A DNA stretch of 54,209 nt from Nocardia aobensis NBRC 100429. GTDB lineage: Bacteria > Actinomycetota > Actinomycetes > Mycobacteriales > Mycobacteriaceae. The stretch is taken from positions 1 through 54,209 of the forward strand of contig NZ_BAFQ01000290.1 in the NCBI RefSeq assembly GCF_000308375.1, in the 5' to 3' direction. A program made the position numbers and the translations under genes. Positions 24,270 through 32,701 of this stretch are shown here, piece by piece; within the stretch, counting starts at the first letter, position 1, and each line of letters opens with the position of its first letter. The notes beneath the pieces were generated by a model. That model was not told the origin of the DNA. It did no database searches and was given only the letters and a program-made list of their open reading frames with translations.

Positions 24270-25160
24270 TCAGCCGCCGGCCATGATGCCGAGCACTCCG
24301 GCGCCGGCCAGTACACCGATGTCGTCGATCTCCGACGGGATCACCCGCAGCCCGGTGAGAAAGCCGATACGGGCGTGCGTCGCCACTGCCGCGTTCAACG
24401 GTTTCCACAGCGCCGGACCGGCTTTGGACACCGTGCCACCCAGCACCACCAGGTCGAAGTCGAGCAGGGGCGCCACCGAGGCGATGGCCCGGCCCAGCGC
24501 CGTGCCCGCCCGCTGCAAGCCCTCGGTCGCCACGGAATCCCCGTCCGCCGCCGCGGTGTTCAGCTCGGCCACGGTCGTGCCACCGAAGCCCTGGGCCCGC
24601 GCCCAGCGAAGCAGCGAACGCCCACCGGCCACGGCCTCGACACAGCCACGACCACCGCATTCACAGGGGTCGTCGAAGCCCGGAACGAGCACGTGGCCGA
24701 AATGTCCCGCGTTGCCGGTGCGCCCGACCACGGAGAACCCGCCGACCGATACGCCCGCGGTGATCCGGTCGGAGACCAGCACCGACAGCGCGTCCATGAC
24801 GTCACTGGTGGCCCCGAAGTTGCGCTCGGCCAGCGACATACACACGCCGTCGAGGCCGATCTGCACATTCGCCGCCGGGAACAGTTTGCCCACCGCTTGC
24901 GTCAGCGCGAAACCGGTTCGCCACTCGGGTATCTCGACGGGCGCCACCACACCGGCGGACATGTCGATCGGGCCCGGCGAGGCGATTCCTACGGCGGTGA
25001 CGTCCTGGCCCTCGGCCGCCTCGACGAGCAGGTCGCGGCACACTTCCCAGGTGCCGGCGGCCGGTATCGGAACGCGGCGGACGTCGTCTTCCTCGACATC
25101 GTCGGCCACCCGGCACGCCGCGAAGCCGTCCGCACCGATCTGCAGAGCCAGAACCGTCAT
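24270..25160 (-). CDS. ROK-family protein (atypical sugar kinase/regulator)
   Basis: 296 aa, no HTH. Family marks: IASPGPIDMSAGVV, GVSVGGFSVVGRTGNAGHFG, and the zinc motif CECGGRGC followed by VEAVAGG. The C-terminal half has LDFDLVVLGGTVSKAGPALW. The N-terminal phosphate loop, normally DIGGTK, reads QIGADG, and the usual catalytic NDAN region reads IGLDGVCMS: the Asp is kept but the flanking Asn/Glu are lost. ROK kinases phosphorylate glucose or amino sugars; with these changes it may be a weak kinase or a sugar-binding regulator. It lies 45 bases downstream of the WhiB stop and could be co-transcribed with it. Confidence 0.8.
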   Translation of the reverse strand: MTVLALQIGADGFAACRVADDVEEDDVRRVPIPAAGTWEVCRDLLVEAAEGQDVTAVGIASPGPIDMSAGVVAPVEIPEWRTGFALTQAVGKLFPAANVQIGLDGVCMSLAERNFGATSDVMDALSVLVSDRITAGVSVGGFSVVGRTGNAGHFGHVLVPGFDDPCECGGRGCVEAVAGGRSLLRWARAQGFGGTTVAELNTAAADGDSVATEGLQRAGTALGRAIASVAPLLDFDLVVLGGTVSKAGPALWKPLNAAVATHARIGFLTGLRVIPSEIDDIGVLAGAGVLGIMAGG

Positions 25161-25205
25161 TCAGTCACCCACCGCCACAATCGTTTCCATCCATCGGCGC
25201 GTTCG

Positions 25206-25670
25206 TCACGCGCCGATCCCGGTCGGCCGCAGCCGATGCCCGAGCACGATACGCCGCCGTGGGGTGGGCGGCGCGGGTTCGGCACAGACCGGCCGCGCGC
25301 CGGTGCGGATGATGCGCAGCGGGCGTTTGTGGTCGATCGGCGCGGTGCGGTGGCGGTCCAGGTTCTCCACGATCTTGCCCGCGCTGTCGTAGGCGACGCC
25401 GGCCCAGATCATCGCGCGGGGGCCGTCACCGCGCGTGATGAGAGTCTGTGCGAGCTGGGAACATTCGGCCAGCAGGGGGCAGCCGGAACAGATCCGCACT
25501 GCGGCGCGCCAGGATTCGGGGTTGCCCACGTCGAGATCCCAGTCGTCGGGGCCGTCCGCGCAGGGGGGCCGGTGCGCGGAGCGCACTGTCGCCGACGGCG
25601 CGGGTAGAGGTGAAAGTGCGGTCGGCACAGGGGATCCGAGGGGAAGCCGACGCGAGTGGATTGTGCTCAT
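25206..25670 (-). CDS. WhiB-family iron-sulfur regulator, WhiB6-like
   Basis: 154 aa from ATG 25670 (GGAG 6 bases upstream). It has four Cys in the WhiB order: PPCADGPDDW, then ICSGCPLLAEC (C...CxxCx5C), for a 4Fe-4S cluster. The usual G-V/I-W-G-G turn is replaced by MIWAGVAYDSAGK. WhiB6 of M. tuberculosis has LWAGVVIPESGRA at this place. WhiB6 controls ESX-1 genes, so its presence 2.5 kb from an Esp/T4SS-like locus is suggestive. The Arg-rich tail (RPLRIIRTGARP; PPTPRRRIVLGHRLRP) resembles the AT-hook-like basic ends of WhiB proteins. The regulatory target is inference. Confidence 0.85.
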   Translation of the reverse strand: MSTIHSRRLPLGSPVPTALSPLPAPSATVRSAHRPPCADGPDDWDLDVGNPESWRAAVRICSGCPLLAECSQLAQTLITRGDGPRAMIWAGVAYDSAGKIVENLDRHRTAPIDHKRPLRIIRTGARPVCAEPAPPTPRRRIVLGHRLRPTGIGA

Positions 25671-25839
25671 TTCCGTCTCCGGGGATGCCGAGGACACACG
25701 CGTGCAATCACCGTGTGGTTCGCAGACGTGGCCCATGGTCGGGCGGGCATCGGGGCTGCTCAACAGTCCCCGGCAACCAGCAGCGAACTGCTGTACTCGG
25801 CACGTTAACCCACGATTTGGCTGTCAGCAACCGCTTTCG

Positions 25840-25867
25840 CCGCTATTTAACGGCACATTGACCAAGT
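25840..25867 (+). promoter_or_regulatory. Conserved 28-bp upstream element, copy 2
   Basis: Begins CCGCTATTTAACGG and continues CACATTGACCAAGT, differing from copy 1 (24105-24132, minus strand) at only five positions. Its right part contains the -35 TTGACC of the promoter toward MerR. A shorter TTAACGGGAC repeat lies about 40 bases downstream at 25890-25899. Confidence 0.6.
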
Positions 25868-25886
25868 CGTTGCACGGATGTATCGT
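25858..25886 (+). promoter_or_regulatory. Sigma-A-type promoter for the MerR gene
   Basis: TTGACC (25858-25863), 17-base spacer, TATCGT (25881-25886), in an unusually AT-rich stretch. Transcription would begin near 25893, about 60 bases before the ATG. A TTAACGGGACG repeat and T-rich runs lie just downstream, where a repressor could act. Confidence 0.55.
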
Positions 25887-25951
25887 CACTTAACGGGACG
25901 TTTTTGTACGGTCCGTTTTTCTACGGGGTAAGTTGTGATTTCCTAAGAGGT

Positions 25952-26659
25952 ATGGCTGTGCACTCGGAGTACACGATCGACGAGCTGGCGCGGGCAGCAG
26001 ACACCACCGTGCGCAGTGTCCGCGTGTACCACGAACGGGGGTTGTTGCCGTCACCGGAAGTCCGGGGCCGCATCGGCTACTACGGATCCGATCACCTGGA
26101 GCGGCTGCACACGATCAGCCGGCTGCTCAGCCGGGGTATGAAGCTCAACGGGATCCGTGAACTGCTCGAGGCATGGGATCGCGGCGACGGGCTCGCCGAC
26201 GTCCTCGGGGTAAGCGACGCTCCGGGCGAGCGCGAACCCGCTGCCACACAGGAGAAGCCGAACAACGACGATCCGCTCGCGGATCTGCCCGACTACGTCA
26301 AACAGGCACTGGCCGGCAGTTCCGACCCCCTGGAGGCCTATCGGGTCGCCAATCCGCGCTGTGGCGACCTCGCCGCGCGCCTCATCGACAGCGGGGTGCC
26401 CGACACCACCGCCTTCCAGCTCGTCGAGCGGCTGCGCGGGGAATGCAACCAGATCGCCGACCGCTACGCCACCGAATTGTTCTACTGCCTGGCCGGGCAG
26501 GCCTACGAGCGCTCACAGCGCGACAGCAAGGACCGCGCGCGGCTGGAAACCGAGGTGGCCATCGCCCGCCTGATCGTCACCCGCGCCGCCTCCGAGCTCA
26601 TCGACCAGGCCTTCGCCCGGCACGCGGAACTGCCCGCACCCAACGAGGCCGCCCGATAA
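25952..26659 (+). CDS. MerR-family transcriptional regulator
   Basis: 235 aa. The N-terminal MerR HTH reads YTIDELARAADTTVRSVRVY then HERGLLPSPEVRGRIGYYGS, with the effector-dimerisation helix at HLERLHTISRLLSRGMKLNG. The C-terminal 150 residues are helical with no Cys cluster, so it is not a metal sensor; the fold is like multi-helical ligand-binding MerR proteins of actinomycetes (FQLVERLRGECNQIADRYAT). AAGAGG is 5 bases before ATG 25952. The gene is divergent from WhiB and preceded by the conserved 28-bp element, so autoregulation or WhiB/MerR cross-control is plausible. Confidence 0.88.
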   Translation: MAVHSEYTIDELARAADTTVRSVRVYHERGLLPSPEVRGRIGYYGSDHLERLHTISRLLSRGMKLNGIRELLEAWDRGDGLADVLGVSDAPGEREPAATQEKPNNDDPLADLPDYVKQALAGSSDPLEAYRVANPRCGDLAARLIDSGVPDTTAFQLVERLRGECNQIADRYATELFYCLAGQAYERSQRDSKDRARLETEVAIARLIVTRAASELIDQAFARHAELPAPNEAAR

Positions 26660-26707
26660 GTCCGGTTGTTCGCCGTGTCCGTCGCACCGGGCCGGTAGGC
26701 TCTGGGA

Positions 26708-28213
26708 ATGCGCAGGCCTCTCGTCCCGCGGCGGGTTCGCGGAATCAATACGCTGGATCGGCGTCTGGTCGACCGGAGCGCGCGGTTGCGGCCGAGTGCC
26801 GCCGATACCGTTCTGCGCTCGCTGAGCCACGCCGCCAACGCCAATCGGCTGTGGATCGCGGCGGGCGTGGGCGCCATCGCCTTCGGGACCACTGCTCAGC
26901 GCCGCGCCGGAGCGCGCGGACTCGTCGCCGTCGGCATCGCGAGCGGGCTGGCCAACGGCGTCGGCAAACCACTGTTCCCGCGGCGCCGGCCCCCTGCCGA
27001 GGCGGTGCCGCAGATGCGGCGCCTGATCTCGCCGCCGATCTCCTCGTCGTTTCCCTCCGGCCACGCCGCCTCGGCGGCGGCCTTCGTCACCGGAGTGGCG
27101 CAGGAATCACCGGCGCTGGCGGTCGCGGTGGCGCCGGTGGCGGCGGCGGTCGCGTATTCGCGGGTGCACGTGGGCGTGCACTGGCCCACCGACGTGCTCG
27201 CCGGCGCGGCGCTCGGCGCCGCCGTCGCGGTGGGCACCAGGCGATGGTGGGCGGTGCGTCGCGACGAACCCGCGACGGTCGGCCCGGCCCAGCGGATCGA
27301 ACCGCTGATCGGCGGCGAGGGCCTGCTGCTGGTCGCGAATCCGAATGCCGGTAGCGGCGACGGCGGCGGACTGCTGGCCGATCTGATCCGGAAGCTGCCG
27401 GAGGCGGTTCTGCTCGAACTCGGCGAGGATATCGACTTGGACGCCGAGATCGACACCCGGGTGCGATCCGGTTCGATTCGCGCGCTCGGCGTTCTGGGCG
27501 GGGACGGCACGGTCTCGGCGGTCGCGGAAGCGGCTGTGCGACACGGGCTCCCGCTGGCCGTCTTCCCGGGCGGCACCCTGAACCATTTCGCCCGCGACGT
27601 GGGTGTCGAGGATATCGCCGCCACCGTCATCGCCCTCTCCTCCGGTCAACTGGCGCTGGCCGACACCGCGCGGGTGCGCCTGGACGACGGCAGCGAACGC
27701 ACGCTGGTGAACACCGCCAGCCTTGGCGGTTATCCGGATTTCGTCCGGCTGCGCGAACGCTGGGAACATCGCATCGGCAAATGGCCGGCCGCCGCGGTGG
27801 CGATGGTCTGCGTGCTCGTGCGCGCCCAGCCGCTGCGCGCCACCATCGACGGCGAGCCGGCCTCGGTGTGGATGTTGTTCGTGGGCAACGGAACCTACCG
27901 CCCCGGCGACCAAGTGCCCACGGCCCGAACCGATCTGCACGGTGCGGGACTCGATATCCGGTATCTGCGGGCGGATCGGCGGTTCTCGCGGGCGCGGCTG
28001 ATCTGGGCCTCGCTCACCGGAACCCTCGGTGATTCGCCCACCTACGTCCATCGGCGTGCGGACAAGTTGCGGGTACGCGTGGACGGACCGCCGATTTCGC
28101 TGGCCACCGACGGCGAAGTCGACACGCGCGGTGCGTCTTTCGATTTCATCGGCGATCCGTCGACACTGCCGGTATTCCGGGTTGCCGACCGCGATTCGGG
28201 TCCCCGCCGCTAG
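26708..28213 (+). CDS. PAP2 phosphatase-diacylglycerol/sphingosine kinase fusion
   Basis: 501 aa. Residues 1-190: PAP2 domain with the three phosphatase motifs, KPLFPRRRPP, SFPSGHAAS and SRVHVGVHWPTD, among four or five hydrophobic helices. Residues 200-501: lipid kinase catalytic domain with ANPNAGSG, LGVLGGDGTVSAVAEAA (GGDGT), and FPGGTLNHFARDVGV. Such fusions are common in mycobacteria and nocardiae and act at the membrane on undecaprenyl or glycerolipid phosphates. Which lipid is used cannot be read. The gene is monocistronic in appearance. Confidence 0.9.
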   Translation: MRRPLVPRRVRGINTLDRRLVDRSARLRPSAADTVLRSLSHAANANRLWIAAGVGAIAFGTTAQRRAGARGLVAVGIASGLANGVGKPLFPRRRPPAEAVPQMRRLISPPISSSFPSGHAASAAAFVTGVAQESPALAVAVAPVAAAVAYSRVHVGVHWPTDVLAGAALGAAVAVGTRRWWAVRRDEPATVGPAQRIEPLIGGEGLLLVANPNAGSGDGGGLLADLIRKLPEAVLLELGEDIDLDAEIDTRVRSGSIRALGVLGGDGTVSAVAEAAVRHGLPLAVFPGGTLNHFARDVGVEDIAATVIALSSGQLALADTARVRLDDGSERTLVNTASLGGYPDFVRLRERWEHRIGKWPAAAVAMVCVLVRAQPLRATIDGEPASVWMLFVGNGTYRPGDQVPTARTDLHGAGLDIRYLRADRRFSRARLIWASLTGTLGDSPTYVHRRADKLRVRVDGPPISLATDGEVDTRGASFDFIGDPSTLPVFRVADRDSGPRR

Positions 28214-28296
28214 CCCGCACCGGAGCCTGCGCCGAGAAGAAGTACACACCTCGTGGTATGAAATCCCTAGTTTTCACATGACGGAGGTGTCGGATC

Positions 28297-28725
28297 GTGA
28301 CGCAGGCCAATCCCATGACGGTCGAATCGGCCGAGGCCGCTCTGGCGCGGCTGACCGCACACGATCGCGGCGTGCTCACCGATCTGGTGTGCCGGGTCGA
28401 CAAAGCCGCCTCCGGCACCGCCGCCGCGGCCCGGTCGCGGAAGGCGCCGGTCCTGGACGAGGTGGTGCGCTTCCTGGTCGATCGGCATCTGCTGCTGACC
28501 CACTTCAATTGGGGCGCTTGGGAAGAAGGGCAGCAGGTGATCCAGCGCCGCGACCGCGCGGTGCTGGCGACCTGCACGGCCCAGCAGTGCCTGCAATACC
28601 TCACCCTGCTGGTCCGCGCGGACCGCTTCACCGAGGGCACGCTGGCCTCGGCCTTCGAGTCGGGGCTGATGCAGGCGCTCCTGCACCGCCTGCATCAGCA
28701 CACCTACCCGCACGCGGGACGTTAA
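28297..28725 (+). CDS. DUF6508-like small protein
   Basis: 142 aa, GTG start with GGAGGTG 7 bases upstream. Helical N-terminus, then VLDEVVRFLVDRHLLLTHFN, WGAWEEGQQVIQ, and a helical rest (QCLQYLTLLVRADRFTEGTL). The F-x-W-x-x-W-x-EG pattern is that of the DUF6508 family as I remember it; function unknown. Its last four bases overlap the convergent SDR gene. No operon partner. Confidence 0.7.
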   Translation: MTQANPMTVESAEAALARLTAHDRGVLTDLVCRVDKAASGTAAAARSRKAPVLDEVVRFLVDRHLLLTHFNWGAWEEGQQVIQRRDRAVLATCTAQQCLQYLTLLVRADRFTEGTLASAFESGLMQALLHRLHQHTYPHAGR

Positions 28726-29525
28726 CCCTCGGCCAGCGCGCGCACCCGGGCGAGGACGTCGGGATAGCGCTTCAGATGCGCGCCGCCGTTGAGATCGACG
28801 GCCGCACCGGTCATCCAGCTGGCCCGGTCGGAGGCCAGGAAGGCCGCCATCTCGGCGATCTCCTCGGGCCGGCCGCTGCGCCCGAGCGGGGTGTTCTCCA
28901 AATATTCCTCGGTCAACCCCGGCACATACGCGATACCGGCGACCAGCGGGGTGTCGACCAGGCCCGGACTGATCGCGTTCACCCGGATGCCACGCTCGGC
29001 CAACTCCAGCGCCGCGACCTTCACCAGCATCAGCACACCCGCCTTGGCCGAACAGTAACCGGCCATTCCGGTGCCGGGCTGACGGCCGTTGAGGGAGGCG
29101 ATGCAGGTGATGGATCCGCCGTCGGCGAGGTGGCGGCCCGCGTATTTGATCGCCAGGAAGGATCCGGTGAGGCAGACGTCGACGGTCGTCTTCCACTGTG
29201 CCAGTTCGAGTTCGGTGATCGGGCCGGGCAGTGACAGACCCGCGCAGTTCACCACCGCGTGGAGGTCGCCACTCGCGTCGAAGCCGGCGGCCACCGAGGC
29301 CTCGTCGGTGACGTCGAGCGCCACCGCGCTCGCCGCACCGCCGATCTCGGCCGCCACCGTCCGTGCCGCCTCGAGATTCACATCGGCGACCACGACGCGA
29401 AAACCGTCGCGCGCCAGCGCATGTCCGGTGGCGCGGCCGATGCCCGAACCGCCGCCGATCACCATCGCGCCCCGTGTGCCCGCAGGGGTTTCGGGCAGGT
29501 TCGCCGCGTCGCCGGGTGTGCTCAT
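28722..29525 (-). CDS. Short-chain dehydrogenase/reductase
   Basis: 267 aa, classical SDR. Cofactor loop GGGSGIGRATG near residue 24, VVADVN acidic end of strand 2 (Asp favours NAD), NCAGLS in place of NNAG, catalytic Ser in IASLNG, and YCSAK with Tyr and Lys. ISPGLVDTPLV follows. Its start overlaps the hydrolase stop (TGATG), and it is the last gene of the FMO-hydrolase-SDR operon. A pathway of alcohol/ketone oxidation feeding the monooxygenase and hydrolase is likely, as in mycobacterial mymA-type operons; the substrate is unknown. Confidence 0.9.
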   Translation of the reverse strand: MSTPGDAANLPETPAGTRGAMVIGGGSGIGRATGHALARDGFRVVVADVNLEAARTVAAEIGGAASAVALDVTDEASVAAGFDASGDLHAVVNCAGLSLPGPITELELAQWKTTVDVCLTGSFLAIKYAGRHLADGGSITCIASLNGRQPGTGMAGYCSAKAGVLMLVKVAALELAERGIRVNAISPGLVDTPLVAGIAYVPGLTEEYLENTPLGRSGRPEEIAEMAAFLASDRASWMTGAAVDLNGGAHLKRYPDVLARVRALAEG

Positions 29526-30463
29526 CACCGCGCCTCCTGGGTGGTCGCGCGCTGCGCGGCGAGATGGCGGGTCAGGAAGTGCACCTGATGGTCGACGGCG
29601 GGTTCGAACCAGTCGTTGCCGGCGAAGATGTCGAAGTGGTCGCACGGATAGTGGCGCACCTCGGCTTGTGCGGCGAAGGCGGCCTTGGCCGCCGCATGAG
29701 CCGGCGCGGCCCGGTCGAAGTCGGCGATCTGCATCAGCACCGGCGCGGTGATGCGCGTGGCTCGCCGATCGGCGCGGTAGTTGCCCAGTTCCAGCCCGAT
29801 CGCCGCGTCGACCTCGTTGCGCCAGGTCGGACCGGCCAGTGCGGTATAGCTCTCGTAATAGCCGTCGGCGGTCAGGGCGGCATGCTCGCCGGGCCTGCCG
29901 ACCAGCGGCATCATCACCCGATTGCCACCGAAGCGGCCGGCCAGGGCGCTGCGCACACTCGACACCGTGGATTTCGCGATCGCCGCCGCGCCGACCTGCG
30001 CGAAAGCGACTCGGCCCGCGGCCAATCCGTTCACCAGCGGCACCAGCGCCACCACGGCGCAGATGTCGGAGCGATCCGCGGAGACGGTGAGGGCATGGCC
30101 ACCGGACAGTGAGATGCCCCATGCCACCAGACGATTCGGATCCACCCCGGGCTGTCGTGCGGCCGCGGCCAGTGCGGCGCGGTAGTCCTCGGCCTGCGCG
30201 GCCATCGAGACCCGCTGCCGGGGCGCACCGGCGGAGGCGCCGAAACCCCGGTAGTCGAAGGCGAATACGGCGAGTCCGGCCGCGGCGAGGCGCTGCGCGA
30301 ACGGCTCCAGTCCGGAATCCTTCGTCCCGCCGAATCCGTGTGCCATCACCACGACCGGGCGGCCCTCGGGACCGTCGAACGGCCCGTCCGCCGCCCCTTC
30401 GAAAAACCATGCGTCACAGGTGGTTCCGCCGGAGCTGAAGTCGACCTGCCGATACGTCGTCAC
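29525..30463 (-). CDS. Alpha/beta hydrolase
   Basis: 312 aa, GTG start overlapping the FMO stop (GTGA). Oxyanion HGFGGTK, nucleophile elbow WGISLSGGHAL, acid in MQIADFDRAAP, and catalytic His in YPCDHFDIFAG. Similar to dienelactone-hydrolase/acyl-peptidase-like carboxylesterases with FDYRGFGASAG. It would cleave an ester, perhaps one made by the adjacent monooxygenase. No signal peptide, so cytosolic. Confidence 0.88.
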   Translation of the reverse strand: MTTYRQVDFSSGGTTCDAWFFEGAADGPFDGPEGRPVVVMAHGFGGTKDSGLEPFAQRLAAAGLAVFAFDYRGFGASAGAPRQRVSMAAQAEDYRAALAAAARQPGVDPNRLVAWGISLSGGHALTVSADRSDICAVVALVPLVNGLAAGRVAFAQVGAAAIAKSTVSSVRSALAGRFGGNRVMMPLVGRPGEHAALTADGYYESYTALAGPTWRNEVDAAIGLELGNYRADRRATRITAPVLMQIADFDRAAPAHAAAKAAFAAQAEVRHYPCDHFDIFAGNDWFEPAVDHQVHFLTRHLAAQRATTQEAR

Positions 30464-31836
30464 TGCGCCACTCCCACCGGTCGATCCGCCTCCGTCACTC
30501 GCGCCCACGGCGGTGGCCCCGCCAGCCGCGCTCGTTCCGCGCCGGCCGGAATCTCGCGCGCCCGCATATCGTGTTCGTAGAGGAAGTAGTCCACCTGCTG
30601 GGTGTGGCGGGCACTGGGCACCATATGGCCGGTGTAGTGCTGTTGTTCGGCGACGATCACCCGCCGCATCTCCTCCGCGGACGGCAACCGGTAGCGGCCC
30701 ACCGCATACGCTCCGATCAACCGCGCCTGACATTCGACGAACGGGAACAGAGTCGGAGTGGACTGGGCGAATCCGGCGAAGGCCAGATCCTCGATCCCGG
30801 GCAGGAACATCCGCTTGTACAGATCGATCTTGTTGTCCGGAGCACTGATGAACTCCGGGTCGAAGAACGGGAAGGTGATGTTGTAGCCGGTGGCGTAGAT
30901 GATGATGTCGAAATCGTCGGCGGTGCCGTCCGCGAAATGCACGGTGGCGCCGTCGAATCGGTCGATATTCGGTTTCGGGATCACATCGCCCGAACCCAGC
31001 CGCAGCGGCAGTTCCACCGACTGGGTCGGATGCGCCTCGAAGAATTTGTGATTCGGCTTGGGCAGGCCGTAATTCTCCGGCCGCCCCGCCGTCAGCGGCT
31101 GACCCCACTGCGCGACCTTGCGCTGCCAGGAGAACGGGATGTACGGGCTGGTGCGGTAATACTTGTCGGCCGGCTTGCCGGCGATGTATTTCGGCACGAT
31201 CCAGGCGCCGGAGCGGGTGGACAGCGTCAGCTTGTTGCCCAGCGCCTTCGACGACAGCTCCACCGCGATATCGGCGGCACTGTTACCCAGCCCGACGACC
31301 AGAATGCGCTGATCGGAGAAGTCCATCGGGGTGCGCGGGTCGATGTAGTGGTGGGCGTGCATGGTGCGGCCGGTGAATTCGCCCGGGAATTGCGGATAGC
31401 GCGGATCCCAGTGATGGCCGTTCGCCACGACCAGGAAATCGAAGTGGCGCACCTCGTTTCGCTGGGTGCGCAGCTCCCAGCCGCCACCCGGCAGGCGCCG
31501 CGCGTGTTCCACACCGTTGCCGAATTCGATGGAACGGTAGAGATCGAAGGCGGCGCAGTAATCGTCGAGATACTGCTTGATCTGGGTGTGGTGCGGGAAG
31601 TCCGGGAATTCCTCGGGCATCGGGAAGTCGCGGAACGACAGCTGATGTTTCGAGGTGTCGATGTGCAGGGAGCGATATGCGCTGCTGTGCCCGTTCGGAT
31701 TGCCGAAGGCCCAGTTGCCGCCGACTCGATCCGAGGATTCGAAGCACACATACGGCACCCCGTAGTCGCCGAGCATCTTGCCGGCGGTCAGACCGCTGAT
31801 TCCGGCGCCGATGACCGCGGTACGCGGTTGATACAT
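30460..31836 (-). CDS. Flavin-containing monooxygenase
   Basis: 458 aa. FAD Rossmann GAGISGLTAGK at residue 10, SSDRVGGNWAFGN, the FMO fingerprint FTGRTMHAHHY (FxGxxxHxxxY), NADPH Rossmann VVGLGNSAADIA, and YATGYNITFPFF near the end. It oxygenates soft nucleophiles or ketones with NADPH and O2. AAAGGAG lies 6 bases before ATG 31836. First gene of a three-gene leftward operon, divergent from a TetR gene with palindromic sites between, so it is probably repressed by that TetR. Confidence 0.92.
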   Translation of the reverse strand: MYQPRTAVIGAGISGLTAGKMLGDYGVPYVCFESSDRVGGNWAFGNPNGHSSAYRSLHIDTSKHQLSFRDFPMPEEFPDFPHHTQIKQYLDDYCAAFDLYRSIEFGNGVEHARRLPGGGWELRTQRNEVRHFDFLVVANGHHWDPRYPQFPGEFTGRTMHAHHYIDPRTPMDFSDQRILVVGLGNSAADIAVELSSKALGNKLTLSTRSGAWIVPKYIAGKPADKYYRTSPYIPFSWQRKVAQWGQPLTAGRPENYGLPKPNHKFFEAHPTQSVELPLRLGSGDVIPKPNIDRFDGATVHFADGTADDFDIIIYATGYNITFPFFDPEFISAPDNKIDLYKRMFLPGIEDLAFAGFAQSTPTLFPFVECQARLIGAYAVGRYRLPSAEEMRRVIVAEQQHYTGHMVPSARHTQQVDYFLYEHDMRAREIPAGAERARLAGPPPWARVTEADRPVGVAQ

Positions 31837-31863
31837 CACCACTCCTTTCACGCCGTGGGGCGT

Positions 31864-31898
31864 GTAGACAGATTCTTGATACTGTCTACTAGTAGACA
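31864..31898. promoter_or_regulatory. TetR operator cluster between FMO and TetR genes
   Basis: TGTCTACTAGTAGACA (31883-31898) is a perfect 16-bp palindrome. GTAGACAG (31864-31871) is the inverse of CTGTCTAC (31882-31889), giving a second overlapping dyad, and TGTCCACA follows at 31911. Such overlapping dyads suit cooperative TetR dimers. The site is 28-62 bases upstream of the FMO start and 90 bases upstream of the TetR start. Confidence 0.75.
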
Positions 31899-31987
31899 CA
31901 TTCTCAGATCTGTCCACACATTGCTAGGGTTTTCCCGAAACCGGTCGACAGCGGACCGGTGCGGGTGTGCGGCGAAAGGGGCGGCGG

Positions 31988-32617
31988 ATGAGCGAGACGA
32001 CAACCACGACGGTGGTCGATCGGCTCTTGGAAGCGACACAGAAGTTACTGGCCGCCAAGGGAATTCGGGCCACTACCATGATGGAGGTGGCCGAGGCGGC
32101 GGGCGTCTCGCGCGCCTGGCTGTACCGGCACTTCCCGGACAAACCCGCGCTGATCGGCGCCGCGATCGTGCGGCTCACCGACACCTGGTGGAACGACGCG
32201 CGCGCCGAACTCGACCGCATCGACACCTTCGCCGAACAACTCACCATCGGCGTGCGCATCGGCCGCGGCGCCTACGACGACCCGGGCGCGCTGCTCATGC
32301 GCCTGCGCTCCTCCGAACCCGAGGAGTTCGCGGCGTGCGCCGGCGCCGGCGTCACCGCCCTCGTCCCCGCGCTGGCCGCGTTCTGGCGCCCCTACATCGA
32401 CCGCGCCGCCGAGCGCGGCGAAGTACACCCCGCCCACGACCTGGGCGAAGTCGCCGAGTGGGTGGCCCGGATCCTGATCAGTCTCGGCACCGTTCCCGGC
32501 GACACCATCGACCCCGACGATCCCGCCGCCGTGTCGCATCACCTGGACACCTACCTGCTGCCCGCTCTGCGCCACGCCCCTGCCGGCACGTCTCAGCGGA
32601 GCCGCCGTACGACCTGA
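31988..32617 (+). CDS. TetR-family regulator
   Basis: 209 aa. N-terminal HTH: RLLEATQKLLAAKGIRATTM, then EVAEAAGVSRAWLYRHFPDK. The ligand-binding half is Ala/Arg-rich helices. AAGGGG precedes ATG 31988 by 8 bases; an upstream in-frame GTG (31967) is less likely. It is divergent from the FMO operon and the palindromic operator cluster lies between, so it is the obvious local repressor. Confidence 0.9.
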   Translation: MSETTTTTVVDRLLEATQKLLAAKGIRATTMMEVAEAAGVSRAWLYRHFPDKPALIGAAIVRLTDTWWNDARAELDRIDTFAEQLTIGVRIGRGAYDDPGALLMRLRSSEPEEFAACAGAGVTALVPALAAFWRPYIDRAAERGEVHPAHDLGEVAEWVARILISLGTVPGDTIDPDDPAAVSHHLDTYLLPALRHAPAGTSQRSRRTT

Positions 32618-32681
32618 CCAGGGCCGCCGGCGCTGTCGCGCCCACTTCACGCCATTCGGTTCGTATCGTCGAATGGAAAAT

Positions 32682-32694
32682 GGAAATCATTTCC
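32682..32694. promoter_or_regulatory. Fur/Zur-like dyad
   Basis: GGAAATCATTTCC is a perfect 6-1-6 palindrome in an AT-rich island (TGGAAAATGGAAATCATTTC). It resembles actinobacterial Fur-family boxes, especially Zur (TGnnAn...TnnCA). It lies 62 bases upstream of the secreted-protein start at 32756. Confidence 0.5.
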
Positions 32695-32701
32695 GTTAGT
32701 G

